A stretch of 5,237 nt of DNA from an uncultured Clostridia bacterium (GCA_904419095.1 CAJFQT010000102.1:1-5237), one strand, 5' to 3'. Shown: positions 1 to 5,237, counted from the stretch's first letter. The notes: a model not told the origin generated them from the letters alone. Translations and numbers: made by a program.

Positions 1-96
1 TGGGAACGTTGGGGACACGCCAAATCGTTCCCAACTTTTAGATTATCTATATAATAATAGAAAAGGGAACGATTTGGCGTGTCCCCAACGTTCCCA
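1..96. repeat. Perfect 32-bp inverted repeat, REP/BIME-like palindromic element
   Basis: Bases 1-32 and 65-96 are exact reverse complements, separated by a 32-base AT-rich spacer. Each arm is itself nested: it begins with GGGAACG and ends with CGTTCCC around a 17-base core containing GGGGACACGCC. Each arm has 19 G/C out of 32 (about 59%), in sharp contrast to the AT-rich surroundings. This architecture, two small palindromes in opposite orientation in an intergenic space just past a gene end, is that of REP/BIME elements mobilised by Y1 (IS200-like) REP-associated transposases. No transposase is present, so that link is inference. The element may extend left of base 1. It lies downstream of the GH57 gene on the minus strand. 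There, the GGGAACG/CGTTCCC arm followed by TTTTC could also stop transcription or protect the mRNA 3' end. Confidence 0.85.
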
Positions 97-130
97 ATTT
101 GGAGTTTCTCCATCGTTCCTAAGTGTTCCA
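97..130. repeat. Degenerate flank of the palindromic element with a small hairpin and repeated GTTCC blocks
   Basis: Immediately beside the perfect inverted repeat, TGGAG (100-104) and CTCCA (108-112) form a 5-bp stem with a TTT loop. Copies of GTTCC recur at 90-94, 115-119 and 125-129. The recurring block suggests the palindromic element, or a decayed relative, extends to within a few bases of the GH57 stop codon. This is a weak pattern and could be coincidence in short sequence. Confidence 0.35.
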
Positions 131-137
131 ATTAAAT

Positions 138-1724
138 TTAAGAATAAATCATATAATCAATATCAGGAAAAACACAATCTTTCTTAGAAATGTCCTTCAA
201 AAATACCTCATCAATTTCATCATTTTTAATTTGATAATACAATTTAGTAAAACGACCAATATGATCTTTAATTCTTTTTTTGGCATAATCAACCATAGTT
301 CCATTAGTAATAATAAATAGCCAATCACTACTTTGAGCTAAAAGTAATTCTCTAGCACATTGGTTCAAAGCTTTTTTTCTTAAGCCTTTACTATTAGGAT
401 AAGAATTTGCAAGTTCACACATTCTATCTCCAGCAACATGTAAATGTCTATGAACATAATCATTTGTAGGATTTAGCCAAACCTCGCTATACCCATTTGC
501 ACCCCAACTTGAACGACAAGGAGAAGAAACTTGAATTTCTGGATATTTATCAATATATTCAGAAGGGGTTATAAGTTTAAAACTACAATCATCATAATAA
601 ATTTTTTTGAATAAAATATATAGCCAATATGGTCCTTCATACCACCAATGACCATATAACTCAGCATCATAAGGGCATAGTATAATTGGAGGCTTATCCA
701 TATATTGAGCAAGGTCATTTATTTGCTTGGTTCTACAATCTAAGAAATGACCAGCTTGTCTTTCTGCTGAATCTTTAGCCCATTGCAAATTATAATAATC
801 TTTAAACTCTGTTTTACCTGTTATACGATAATATTTAATACCTGTATGAACACGAACACCGTTATGAGCAATATATGGCTTTATATAATCATAATCCGCA
901 TCATATCCTATATCACGGTAAAATTCACGGTAATTAAAATCACCTGGATATCCATTTATAGAACTCCAAACTTGACGTGAAGATTCAATATCTCTACCAA
1001 AAGCAACAACACCTTCTGGTGAAACTATTGGAGCAAAAGTTCCATAAACTGGGGTAGGGTCAGCGTATAAAATTCCATGAGTTTCAGTAATTATATATTC
1101 TATTCCAAATTCTTTTAAATATTTATCAGCCTCAGGAACATAACCACACTCAGGAAGCCAAATTCCACGAGGTTTTCTCCCGAAATATCTCTCATAAGTT
1201 TGAACACCAACACCTATTTGAGCTTTTACAGTTTTTTCATTTACATATAATATTGGAAAATAGCCATGAGTTGCACCACAAGTTATTATTTCCAAAACAC
1301 CTATGTCTTGAAAATGTTTAAAAGCTTGAATTAAATTACAGTTATAAACATCTTTAAACAAATGTAAATCATTAGAATATCTTTCATAATAATAATGAGA
1401 TAATTCATTCAATCTCTTATCATAAGCTGTTCTTTTTATTTCTTTTTCAGATAATTCTATAAGTTGTTTCAAATATCTGATATATTTTTTTTGTAATAAT
1501 TTATTATCAAGCATTGAAAGTAAAGGAGGTGTCATTGACATAGTAATACGAAAATCAACACCTTCATCAACTAATTTTTTAAAATTTGTAAGTAATGGTA
1601 TATATGTTTCTGAAATTGCTTCATATAACCATGATTCCTCTAAATAATCATCACTTTCTGGATGATGTATAAATGGTAAATGTGCATGTAAAACAAAACT
1701 TACATATCCTTTTTTCTCTTGCAT
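138..1724 (-). CDS. GH57-family 1,4-alpha-glucan branching enzyme (DUF1957 C-terminal domain)
   Basis: The 528-residue product matches the GH57 branching-enzyme family in length and motifs. Such enzymes cut an alpha-1,4 glucan and rejoin the piece through an alpha-1,6 bond, building glycogen-like storage polymer in the cytoplasm. Visible conserved regions, in order, are HAHLP (13-17), GATHGYFPIL (150-159), WLPECGY with the expected nucleophile Glu192, PYDAELYGHWW with the expected acid/base Asp353, and SSWGANGYSEVWLN (405-418). The helical C-terminal domain carries QSSDWLFIITNG (464-475) and ends in an HIGRF segment. There is no signal peptide. The start ATG has AGGAG (1734-1738) at good spacing. 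The gene follows the DUF4912 gene on the same strand with a hairpin between them. Related GH57 enzymes can be mainly hydrolytic or transfer 1,4 bonds, so family and active site are secure and the exact product less so. The gene appears intact. Confidence 0.93.
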   Translation of the reverse strand: MQEKKGYVSFVLHAHLPFIHHPESDDYLEESWLYEAISETYIPLLTNFKKLVDEGVDFRITMSMTPPLLSMLDNKLLQKKYIRYLKQLIELSEKEIKRTAYDKRLNELSHYYYERYSNDLHLFKDVYNCNLIQAFKHFQDIGVLEIITCGATHGYFPILYVNEKTVKAQIGVGVQTYERYFGRKPRGIWLPECGYVPEADKYLKEFGIEYIITETHGILYADPTPVYGTFAPIVSPEGVVAFGRDIESSRQVWSSINGYPGDFNYREFYRDIGYDADYDYIKPYIAHNGVRVHTGIKYYRITGKTEFKDYYNLQWAKDSAERQAGHFLDCRTKQINDLAQYMDKPPIILCPYDAELYGHWWYEGPYWLYILFKKIYYDDCSFKLITPSEYIDKYPEIQVSSPCRSSWGANGYSEVWLNPTNDYVHRHLHVAGDRMCELANSYPNSKGLRKKALNQCARELLLAQSSDWLFIITNGTMVDYAKKRIKDHIGRFTKLYYQIKNDEIDEVFLKDISKKDCVFPDIDYMIYS

Positions 1725-1733
1725 TATAAAAAT

Positions 1734-1738
1734 CTCCT
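1734..1738 (-). promoter_or_regulatory. Ribosome binding site of the GH57 gene
   Basis: Read on the minus strand, AGGAG lies 9 bases before the ATG and supports the chosen start. It lies only about 20 bases beyond the U-rich end of the intergenic hairpin, leaving no room for a complete promoter between hairpin and start. Confidence 0.8.
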
Positions 1739-1750
1739 ATCACTGTTACT

Positions 1751-1796
1751 TATTAAAAAGTAAATTAGCCATAAAAACGAATCTGCTAATTTACTT
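1751..1796 (-). terminator. Intergenic hairpin between DUF4912 and GH57 genes, possible weak terminator or attenuator
   Basis: AAGTAAATTAGC at 1758-1769 and its exact reverse complement at 1785-1796 form a 12-bp stem with a 15-base loop. Read on the minus strand, the stem is followed by a short U-rich tract (CTTTTTAATA), as in an intrinsic terminator downstream of the DUF4912 gene. Only three of the twelve pairs are G-C, so it would be a weak terminator. Because GH57 has no room for its own promoter after the hairpin, read-through is likely. The hairpin may then set the ratio of the two products or protect an mRNA end. The structure is seen directly; the role is inferred. Confidence 0.5.
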
Positions 1797-1820
1797 ATAA
1801 AAATTTATTCATGATTAATA

Positions 1821-2819
1821 TTAACGAAAACTACCAGATGATGGCATACTAGAAGAAGGATTACCAGAAGATGGATTTGATAAATCATATAAATCTTCAA
1901 TATTTTCTTCTTTATAAAGCTGTTTATAAAAATCATAAATATTATAGATTTTACCCATATTTTGCATAAATGATATAGAAGTAATTGGTTTTGAAAATGA
2001 TTGATTAGTTTTTACATTTCTGTAATAAACCATTTTTTGTTCTTTATTAAATAGAATTCTATCATTAGGTGATTCTATTTCATTTGAAGTATAAATATGA
2101 ATATAATCAACATTATGAGAAATATTTTCATTAATGGTTCTAACATTTTCGTTAAATTTGTTGTAATCAATAGGTCTTCTTCCTAATTCAATTCTATAAT
2201 CTGACTTGCTATCATTAACATGTAAATACCAACTATTTGCAAAATCATTTATTGATACTTCAAAACTGTAATTAAGGGTATCATTATATACAATAAGAAC
2301 TGGATAAGTTACTTCGAAAAAGTTTTCACCATATTGTTCTTTTAAATTTTCTCTATCCTCATCTGAAATATCCCAGTAAATGAATAAATTATTAGGAGTT
2401 TGAGCCAAAACTTTAACTACTGTTTGATTATATCTATATGGTAAATCATAATATTCATTTTGAACAACACTTTCTTTTTTAGAATTCTTTCTTGAAGTAG
2501 TAGCCTTAGAGGCAGAAGACTTCTTAGAAAGTTCTTTTTTAGTTTTAGTAGCTGACGCTTTTTTAGTAGTTTTTGAATTAGATTTACTATTTAAAGATTT
2601 TTTAGTAGTAGTTTTCTTATCATCAGATACTTTTTTACGACTAGTTTTTTTCGCAGTTACACTAGAAGTTTTAGTACTTTTTTTAGAATTAGAAGCAGAA
2701 GCTTTATTCTTTGCACTTACTTCTTTTTTACTAGTAACTTTTGGTTCTACTTTTTTTACATTTGAAGTAGTCTTTTTTGTTTCTTTTTCTTCATTTAGTT
2801 CTTTTGTTTTTCTTGGCAT
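1821..2819 (-). CDS. DUF4912 domain protein with a long lysine/serine/threonine-rich N-terminal tail
   Basis: The 332-residue product has three parts. Residues 1-117 are low-complexity and strongly basic (about 36 Lys, 23 Ser and 18 Thr by hand count), resembling a histone H1-like or disordered tail, with no hydrophobic signal or membrane segment. Residues about 122-305 match DUF4912: YDLPYRYNQT (124-133), NNLFIYWDIS (143-152), WYLHV (197-201) and YRIELG (208-213). The end is a Ser/Pro/Gly tail finishing SSGSFR. The molecular function of DUF4912 is not established. Its position just upstream of a glucan branching enzyme, in the same orientation, suggests a role in storage-glucan metabolism, perhaps as a scaffold or glucan-associated protein; this is inference. 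The basic tail could bind nucleic acid, phosphorylated glucan or acidic surfaces. The ATG start is fixed by AGGAGG six bases upstream. No frameshift is seen. Confidence 0.85.
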   Translation of the reverse strand: MPRKTKELNEEKETKKTTSNVKKVEPKVTSKKEVSAKNKASASNSKKSTKTSSVTAKKTSRKKVSDDKKTTTKKSLNSKSNSKTTKKASATKTKKELSKKSSASKATTSRKNSKKESVVQNEYYDLPYRYNQTVVKVLAQTPNNLFIYWDISDEDRENLKEQYGENFFEVTYPVLIVYNDTLNYSFEVSINDFANSWYLHVNDSKSDYRIELGRRPIDYNKFNENVRTINENISHNVDYIHIYTSNEIESPNDRILFNKEQKMVYYRNVKTNQSFSKPITSISFMQNMGKIYNIYDFYKQLYKEENIEDLYDLSNPSSGNPSSSMPSSGSFR

Positions 2820-2825
2820 TTTTAT

Positions 2826-2831
2826 CCTCCT
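2826..2831 (-). promoter_or_regulatory. Strong ribosome binding site of the DUF4912 gene
   Basis: A full AGGAGG is followed by six bases (ATAAAA) and the ATG. This is the closest match to the Shine-Dalgarno consensus among the minus-strand genes here, and it settles the start. Confidence 0.85.
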
Positions 2832-2850
2832 ATGTGCGTATTATTTTTCT

Positions 2851-2884
2851 ATTATATACTATACTAAAATAAAAATAAATTCAA
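2851..2884 (-). promoter_or_regulatory. Probable promoter of the DUF4912-GH57 unit
   Basis: On the minus strand there is a perfect TATAAT (2851-2856) about 20 bases before the ribosome binding site, with a second box TATAGT at 2858-2863. The best -35-like hexamer is TTGAAT (2879-2884). It is 15 bases from TATAGT and 22 from TATAAT, neither ideal, so the -10 is convincing and the -35 is not. A promoter here would make DUF4912-GH57 a unit separate from lemA-DUF3137, but no clear terminator is visible after the DUF3137 gene. Confidence 0.5.
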
Positions 2885-2912
2885 GAGAAAAAAGCAAGTT
2901 TTTGTAAAAAAA

Positions 2913-3878
2913 TTAAAGTTCTATTTCATTAATATTTTTTATTAAATCTTTACAAATTTGCATTATTGAGTTTATAAAAATATATTGTCGTTGAACTTCA
3001 GAGTAAGATAAAGGAGATTTTAATGGATGAGGTTCAAATAAAGTAGTATTAATAGAAAAACGCAAGTATATCTTTTCTTTTTTTATTGTTATTTCAGGAA
3101 TAATTTTATATTTTGTTTTAAAATCTACGATGTATCTAAGAAGTGATGAAGTGAAAATTTGCATGGTCAAAATTCTATTATCTGTTTTAACAAAGTATAA
3201 TTTTTCAAAGTCACTATCGTCCATATCTATTTCTTCGAATAATGTATTAGCTATATTTTTCTTATTAAGAGTTTTATTTGAAGGGACAAATAATGACTTA
3301 GAAAACAAGAGTTTTTTTCTAATATAAATTGTGCAAGGAATAACCTTATCTTGCTTAATTTTTATAAATAGACCATCAAATAAAGTATGGTATGACCTAT
3401 CTAGTGTATGGTGCTCAATGTCATAGTCTTCATATTTTACTTCTGTTTTTACCTCTCCCATTTCAAAAGGAAAAGTTTTATTAAATTTACCAAGAATGCA
3501 ATCCTCTGAATGATATCTATCAAAATGTTGTTCAAAATCACCATCAAGATATGTAGAAGGAGAAATTGAATATTGAGGATTAAACCTAAATGATTCATCA
3601 AAATTTTCTATGATTTTAGAAATAACATATTTTTTGTATAAATTAGAATATGAACGGAGGTGAAAATTTCTAATTAAAATAATAAACAATATTATACTTG
3701 ACATCAGAAATAAATTTTTATAAACCAATTCTATTTCTAAATTATAAATAAGTAAAATAAAACCAATAAATAAGACAGTAAAAAATATTTTAAGTAGCAT
3801 ATCTTTTTTATACATTTTAAGAAGGTCAGAACAATCTGAAGATTTAATTTTATAATAAACATCATTAAAATTTCTCAT
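2913..3878 (-). CDS. DUF3137 family membrane protein, partner of LemA
   Basis: The 321-residue protein has two adjacent hydrophobic segments near the N-terminus (about 29-46 and 54-69) and a large soluble C-terminal part. Features fitting DUF3137 are the LFDGLFIKIK segment (166-175), DSDFEKLYFVKTDNRILTMQIFTSSLL (split here as DSDFEKLYFV, 221-230, then a tract to 246) and a late FEPHPLKSPL (281-290). No catalytic residues are known for the family and its role is unestablished. Genes of this family often sit beside lemA, as here: its start is 42 bases after the lemA stop, so co-transcription is likely, and the two products may act together at the membrane. The ATG start is supported by AAGGAG (3889-3894) ten bases upstream. 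Family assignment rests on motif recall, not a search. The reading frame is intact. Confidence 0.75.
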   Translation of the reverse strand: MRNFNDVYYKIKSSDCSDLLKMYKKDMLLKIFFTVLFIGFILLIYNLEIELVYKNLFLMSSIILFIILIRNFHLRSYSNLYKKYVISKIIENFDESFRFNPQYSISPSTYLDGDFEQHFDRYHSEDCILGKFNKTFPFEMGEVKTEVKYEDYDIEHHTLDRSYHTLFDGLFIKIKQDKVIPCTIYIRKKLLFSKSLFVPSNKTLNKKNIANTLFEEIDMDDSDFEKLYFVKTDNRILTMQIFTSSLLRYIVDFKTKYKIIPEITIKKEKIYLRFSINTTLFEPHPLKSPLSYSEVQRQYIFINSIMQICKDLIKNINEIEL

Positions 3879-3888
3879 TTCTCTTGTA

Positions 3889-3894
3889 CTCCTT
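3889..3894 (-). promoter_or_regulatory. Ribosome binding site of the DUF3137 gene
   Basis: On the minus strand AAGGAG precedes the ATG by ten bases, inside the short lemA-DUF3137 gap. The gap holds no terminator-like hairpin and no obvious promoter, which supports one transcript for the two genes. Confidence 0.7.
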
Positions 3895-3920
3895 TAAAAA
3901 TTTTTTAAAAACTTAATATT

Positions 3921-4448
3921 TTAGCTGATAGATGGATTTTCTTTAGAATCTTCTTCTGCTTCAAATAATTCAGCCTCTTCAAAGTGAAATAAATTGGCTA
4001 TAATTGAAGAAGGAAAACTATATATATAAGTATTGTATTTAGTAACATCAATATTATAAATTCGCTTTGCAGCTTGTAGCTGATTTTCCATTTTAGATAA
4101 CGTTTTTTCTAAATACAAAAATTGTTCATCTGCTTTTAAATCTGGATAGTTTTCACCTTGAAGTAGAATAGAATTACATTGAGAATTCAGAATAGAAGCA
4201 TCTTTTAAATTTTTAGTTTCCATATACTTAGTTCGATTACGTGTAATTGAATCTAAAGTAGATTGTTCATAAGATGAATATTGCTTAACACACTCTACTA
4301 AATTTGGAATTAAATCAAAACGTTGAGATAAATAAATATCAATACCAGATTTTGAACGTTCAAGTTTCTTTTTTAAACTTACAAATATATTATATTGAAC
4401 TATAATATATATTAAAATTAATAAGATTATTATGATAAAAATATACAT
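3921..4448 (-). CDS. lemA: LemA family membrane-anchored protein
   Basis: The protein (175 residues from the chosen start) opens with one hydrophobic helix (about 2-18), followed by YN and a long helical region typical of LemA. Key matches are RFDLIPNLVE (43-52), YPDLKAD (101-107), AKRIYN (127-132) with a further YN at 138-139, and SFPSSIIA (144-151). The tail is acidic. LemA proteins are inserted in the cytoplasmic membrane; their molecular role is not settled. A start at GTG 4454 would add two residues. The ATG at 4448 is preferred because AAAGGG (4458-4463) lies nine bases before it but only three before the GTG. The gene leads into DUF3137 and diverges from the Nudix gene. There is no lipobox cysteine, so the N-terminal helix is probably an anchor and not a cleaved lipoprotein signal. 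Confidence 0.92.
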   Translation of the reverse strand: MYIFIIIILLILIYIIVQYNIFVSLKKKLERSKSGIDIYLSQRFDLIPNLVECVKQYSSYEQSTLDSITRNRTKYMETKNLKDASILNSQCNSILLQGENYPDLKADEQFLYLEKTLSKMENQLQAAKRIYNIDVTKYNTYIYSFPSSIIANLFHFEEAELFEAEEDSKENPSIS

Positions 4449-4457
4449 AAACACACA

Positions 4458-4485
4458 CCCTTTATTTTAGTATAAATATTTTATA
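4458..4485 (-). promoter_or_regulatory. Tentative promoter elements and ribosome binding site of lemA
   Basis: Minus-strand AAAGGG (4458-4463) is the probable ribosome binding site and decides the ATG start. Two possible -10 boxes lie just upstream, TATACT (4469-4474) and TATAAA (4480-4485). Neither has a good -35 at 16-18 bases in this nearly pure A/T stretch, so promoter choice is uncertain. If TATACT is used, the leader would be only about 14 bases. Confidence 0.35.
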
Positions 4486-4520
4486 AAAAGAAAGAGAAAA
4501 AGTAAATAAAATTTCAAAAA

Positions 4521-4548
4521 TTGACAAAAAAATTTTTTTTGATAAAAT
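4521..4548 (+). promoter_or_regulatory. Promoter of the Nudix gene
   Basis: A perfect -35 TTGACA (4521-4526) is followed after 16 bases by TAAAAT (4543-4548), a good SigA-like pair. The spacer is almost entirely an A run joined to a T run, a sequence type that bends DNA. Transcription would begin close to 4555, giving a very short leader with the ribosome binding site at its 5' end. Confidence 0.7.
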
Positions 4549-4556
4549 TAAATTAT

Positions 4557-4561
4557 GGAGG
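4557..4561 (+). promoter_or_regulatory. Ribosome binding site that decides the Nudix start
   Basis: GGAGG overlaps the upstream in-frame ATG at 4555 and lies at normal spacing from the ATG at 4570, which rules out the longer reading. The predicted transcription start is almost at this site. Confidence 0.8.
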
Positions 4562-4569
4562 TAAGAAAA

Positions 4570-5010
4570 ATGGAAAGAACAAGAGTTGCAGGAATAATTT
4601 TTATAGATGGAAAAATAGCTTTGATGCATAGAAAAGATGTACTAAAAAGACCAGAAATGCCAGAATATTATACTCTACCTGGAGGTGGATTAGAAGAAGG
4701 AGAAACACTAGAAGAAGGAACTAAAAGGGAAATAAAGGAAGAATTTGGAATAGATGTAGAATTAGTAAAAAAATTATATGAAATTAAATCAGAAAAATTT
4801 AATCAAAAAGAAATATTTTACCTATGTAAATATGTGTCTGGAACTTTTGGAACAGGAGAAGGACCTGAATTTTCAGGGGATCCTAAATACATAGAAAGTG
4901 GAAAATACTTACCAGAATTAATAGATATTGAAAATATAGAAAAAATAAATTTAATGCCACCAGAAATAAAAAATAGGATAATAGAAGATATACAAAATGG
5001 AAATATTTAA
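4570..5010 (+). CDS. Nudix hydrolase (MutT-like)
   Basis: The 146-residue protein contains a complete Nudix box, G-x5-E-x7-REUxEExGU, at residues 39-61, with RE at 53-54, the metal-binding EE at 57-58 and GI at 60-61. Such enzymes hydrolyse a nucleoside diphosphate linked to another group (NDP-X), using Mg or Mn ions. The substrate cannot be read from the sequence: an oxidised nucleotide, a sugar nucleotide and a dinucleotide are all possible. The LPGGG before the box and a C-terminal helix fit a small single-domain cytoplasmic member. An in-frame ATG at 4555 would add five residues but overlaps the ribosome binding site GGAGG (4557-4561). ATG 4570, eight bases after GGAGG, is the better start. 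The gene has its own promoter, diverges from lemA and ends just before the rpsB promoter, with no terminator seen between. Confidence 0.92.
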   Translation: MERTRVAGIIFIDGKIALMHRKDVLKRPEMPEYYTLPGGGLEEGETLEEGTKREIKEEFGIDVELVKKLYEIKSEKFNQKEIFYLCKYVSGTFGTGEGPEFSGDPKYIESGKYLPELIDIENIEKINLMPPEIKNRIIEDIQNGNI

Positions 5011-5018
5011 AAAAACAC

Positions 5019-5047
5019 TTGCAATTATAATAAAAATCTGATACAAT
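5019..5047 (+). promoter_or_regulatory. Promoter of rpsB
   Basis: TTGCAA (5019-5024), a 17-base spacer and TACAAT (5042-5047) form a consensus-like SigA promoter. It begins only eight bases after the Nudix stop codon. The predicted start is about 5052-5055, giving a leader of roughly 105 bases before the rpsB ATG. No terminator separates it from the Nudix gene, so rpsB may also receive read-through transcripts. Confidence 0.75.
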
Positions 5048-5065
5048 AGACAGCGTGAATAAACA

Positions 5066-5127
5066 CATAAAGCAAGTTTTGAAGGGAGTGCCAAGAAATT
5101 GGTCCAGATAAAACGATGAACTTTATG
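5066..5127 (+). promoter_or_regulatory. Structured 5' leader of rpsB, candidate S2 autoregulatory element
   Basis: The leader can fold into one long interrupted hairpin. CATAAAG (5066-5072) pairs exactly with CTTTATG (5121-5127). GUUUUG (5076-5081) pairs with UAAAAC (5109-5114), with one G-U. GGA (5085-5087) pairs with UCC (5103-5105). After a GUG bulge, CCAA (5091-5094) pairs with UUGG (5099-5102) around a GAAA tetraloop. The 3-by-3 loop between the middle and upper helices (5082-5084 and 5106-5108) could form tandem G-A pairs. Several nested helices in order are unlikely by chance, although two are A/U-rich. Ribosomal proteins commonly control their own operons through such leaders. S2 binding here is inference; the ribosome binding site lies outside the stem. 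I cannot assign it to a named RNA family. Confidence 0.6.
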
Positions 5128-5144
5128 GAAGAAAAACAAAAAAG

Positions 5145-5149
5145 GGAGG
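5145..5149 (+). promoter_or_regulatory. Ribosome binding site of rpsB
   Basis: GGAGG sits eight bases before the ATG. In-frame ATGs at 5116 and 5125 lie upstream of it and inside or at the edge of the leader stem, so the start just downstream is the functional one. Confidence 0.85.
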
Positions 5150-5157
5150 AATTAAAA

Positions 5158-5237
5158 ATGGCAGTAGTTGCAATGAAACAATTACTAGAAGCAGGTGTTC
5201 ATTTTGGACATCAAACAAGAAGATGGGATCCAAAAAT
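5158..5237 (+). CDS. rpsB: 30S ribosomal protein S2, N-terminal part (cut by the window edge)
   Basis: The 26 visible codons read as the highly conserved S2 N-terminus: MAVVAMKQLLEAGVHFG followed by HQTRRWDPK. The LLEAGVHFGHQTRRW stretch is diagnostic. S2 binds late to the small ribosomal subunit, near the mRNA exit side, and is needed for initiation of many mRNAs. Elongation factor Ts (tsf) usually follows rpsB, which could be checked beyond the right edge. The start is fixed by GGAGG and by the family N-terminus. The 3' end is missing only because the window stops. Confidence 0.96.
   Translation, partial: MAVVAMKQLLEAGVHFGHQTRRWDPK

Noticed and set aside
1..96. CRISPR repeat or insertion-sequence end
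   Set aside because: There are only two arms in inverted, not direct, orientation, no regularly spaced repeat units and no transposase frame in the window.
123..320. 65-codon plus-strand open frame
   Set aside because: It lies opposite the GH57 coding sequence, has low-complexity I/N/F-rich content and no ribosome binding site; it is a shadow of an intact gene.
783..980. 65-codon plus-strand open frame inside GH57
   Set aside because: Antisense to conserved GH57 sequence, with no family features; expected by chance in AT-rich DNA.
2881..2912. Terminator after the DUF3137 gene
   Set aside because: The only pairing is a short AAAAA/TTTTT stem without G-C support, too weak to call.
3130..3327. 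65-codon plus-strand open frame inside the DUF3137 gene
   Set aside because: Antisense to a continuous coding frame, without a recognisable motif or initiation signal.
4555..4569. Five-residue N-terminal extension of the Nudix protein from ATG 4555
   Set aside because: That ATG overlaps the GGAGG ribosome binding site for the ATG at 4570 and coincides with the predicted transcription start.
4883..5139. Two overlapping minus-strand open frames with F/L/Y-rich translations
   Set aside because: They overlap the Nudix 3' end, the rpsB promoter and its leader in antisense. The apparent membrane-like content is a by-product of A-rich plus-strand sequence.
5116..5160. In-frame upstream ATGs (5116 and 5125) that would extend ribosomal protein S2
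   Set aside because: They lie upstream of the GGAGG site and at the edge of the leader stem, and the conserved S2 N-terminus begins at 5158.

Overview
The window is strongly AT-rich and looks like a low-GC Firmicute chromosome (Clostridia or a related gut-type lineage). The reasons are A/T-ending codons, AGA arginine codons, strong GGAGG-type ribosome binding sites, SigA-like TTGACA/TATAAT promoters, and a LemA-DUF3137 pair and an rpsB gene typical of that phylum. All complete genes end in TAA and tryptophan is encoded by TGG, so the genetic code looks standard. The exact taxon cannot be fixed from the sequence.

Layout, left to right. Bases 1-96 hold a perfect 32-bp inverted repeat, much richer in GC than its surroundings, which looks like a REP/BIME-type palindromic element. 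Next are four genes on the minus strand, read from right to left: lemA, a DUF3137 membrane protein, a DUF4912 protein with a long lysine/serine/threonine-rich tail, and a GH57-family 1,4-alpha-glucan branching enzyme. They probably form two units. lemA and DUF3137 are 42 bases apart. DUF4912 and GH57 are 97 bases apart, with a 12-bp hairpin between them. A good -10 box precedes the DUF4912 gene. On the plus strand, divergent from lemA, a Nudix hydrolase gene has its own promoter, followed by the first 26 codons of rpsB (ribosomal protein S2), which runs off the right edge.

Functionally, the left pair points to storage-glucan (glycogen-like) branching with an uncharacterised partner. The middle pair is a recurrent membrane-associated pair of unknown function. 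The right end is the start of a translation operon.

The best candidate for something under-described is the roughly 105-base rpsB leader. It has a consensus-like promoter and folds on paper into one long, repeatedly interrupted hairpin (7-bp base, 6-bp middle, 3-bp and 4-bp upper helices, GAAA tetraloop), consistent with a ribosomal-protein leader. No defence system, CRISPR array, tRNA, rRNA or complete mobile element is visible.
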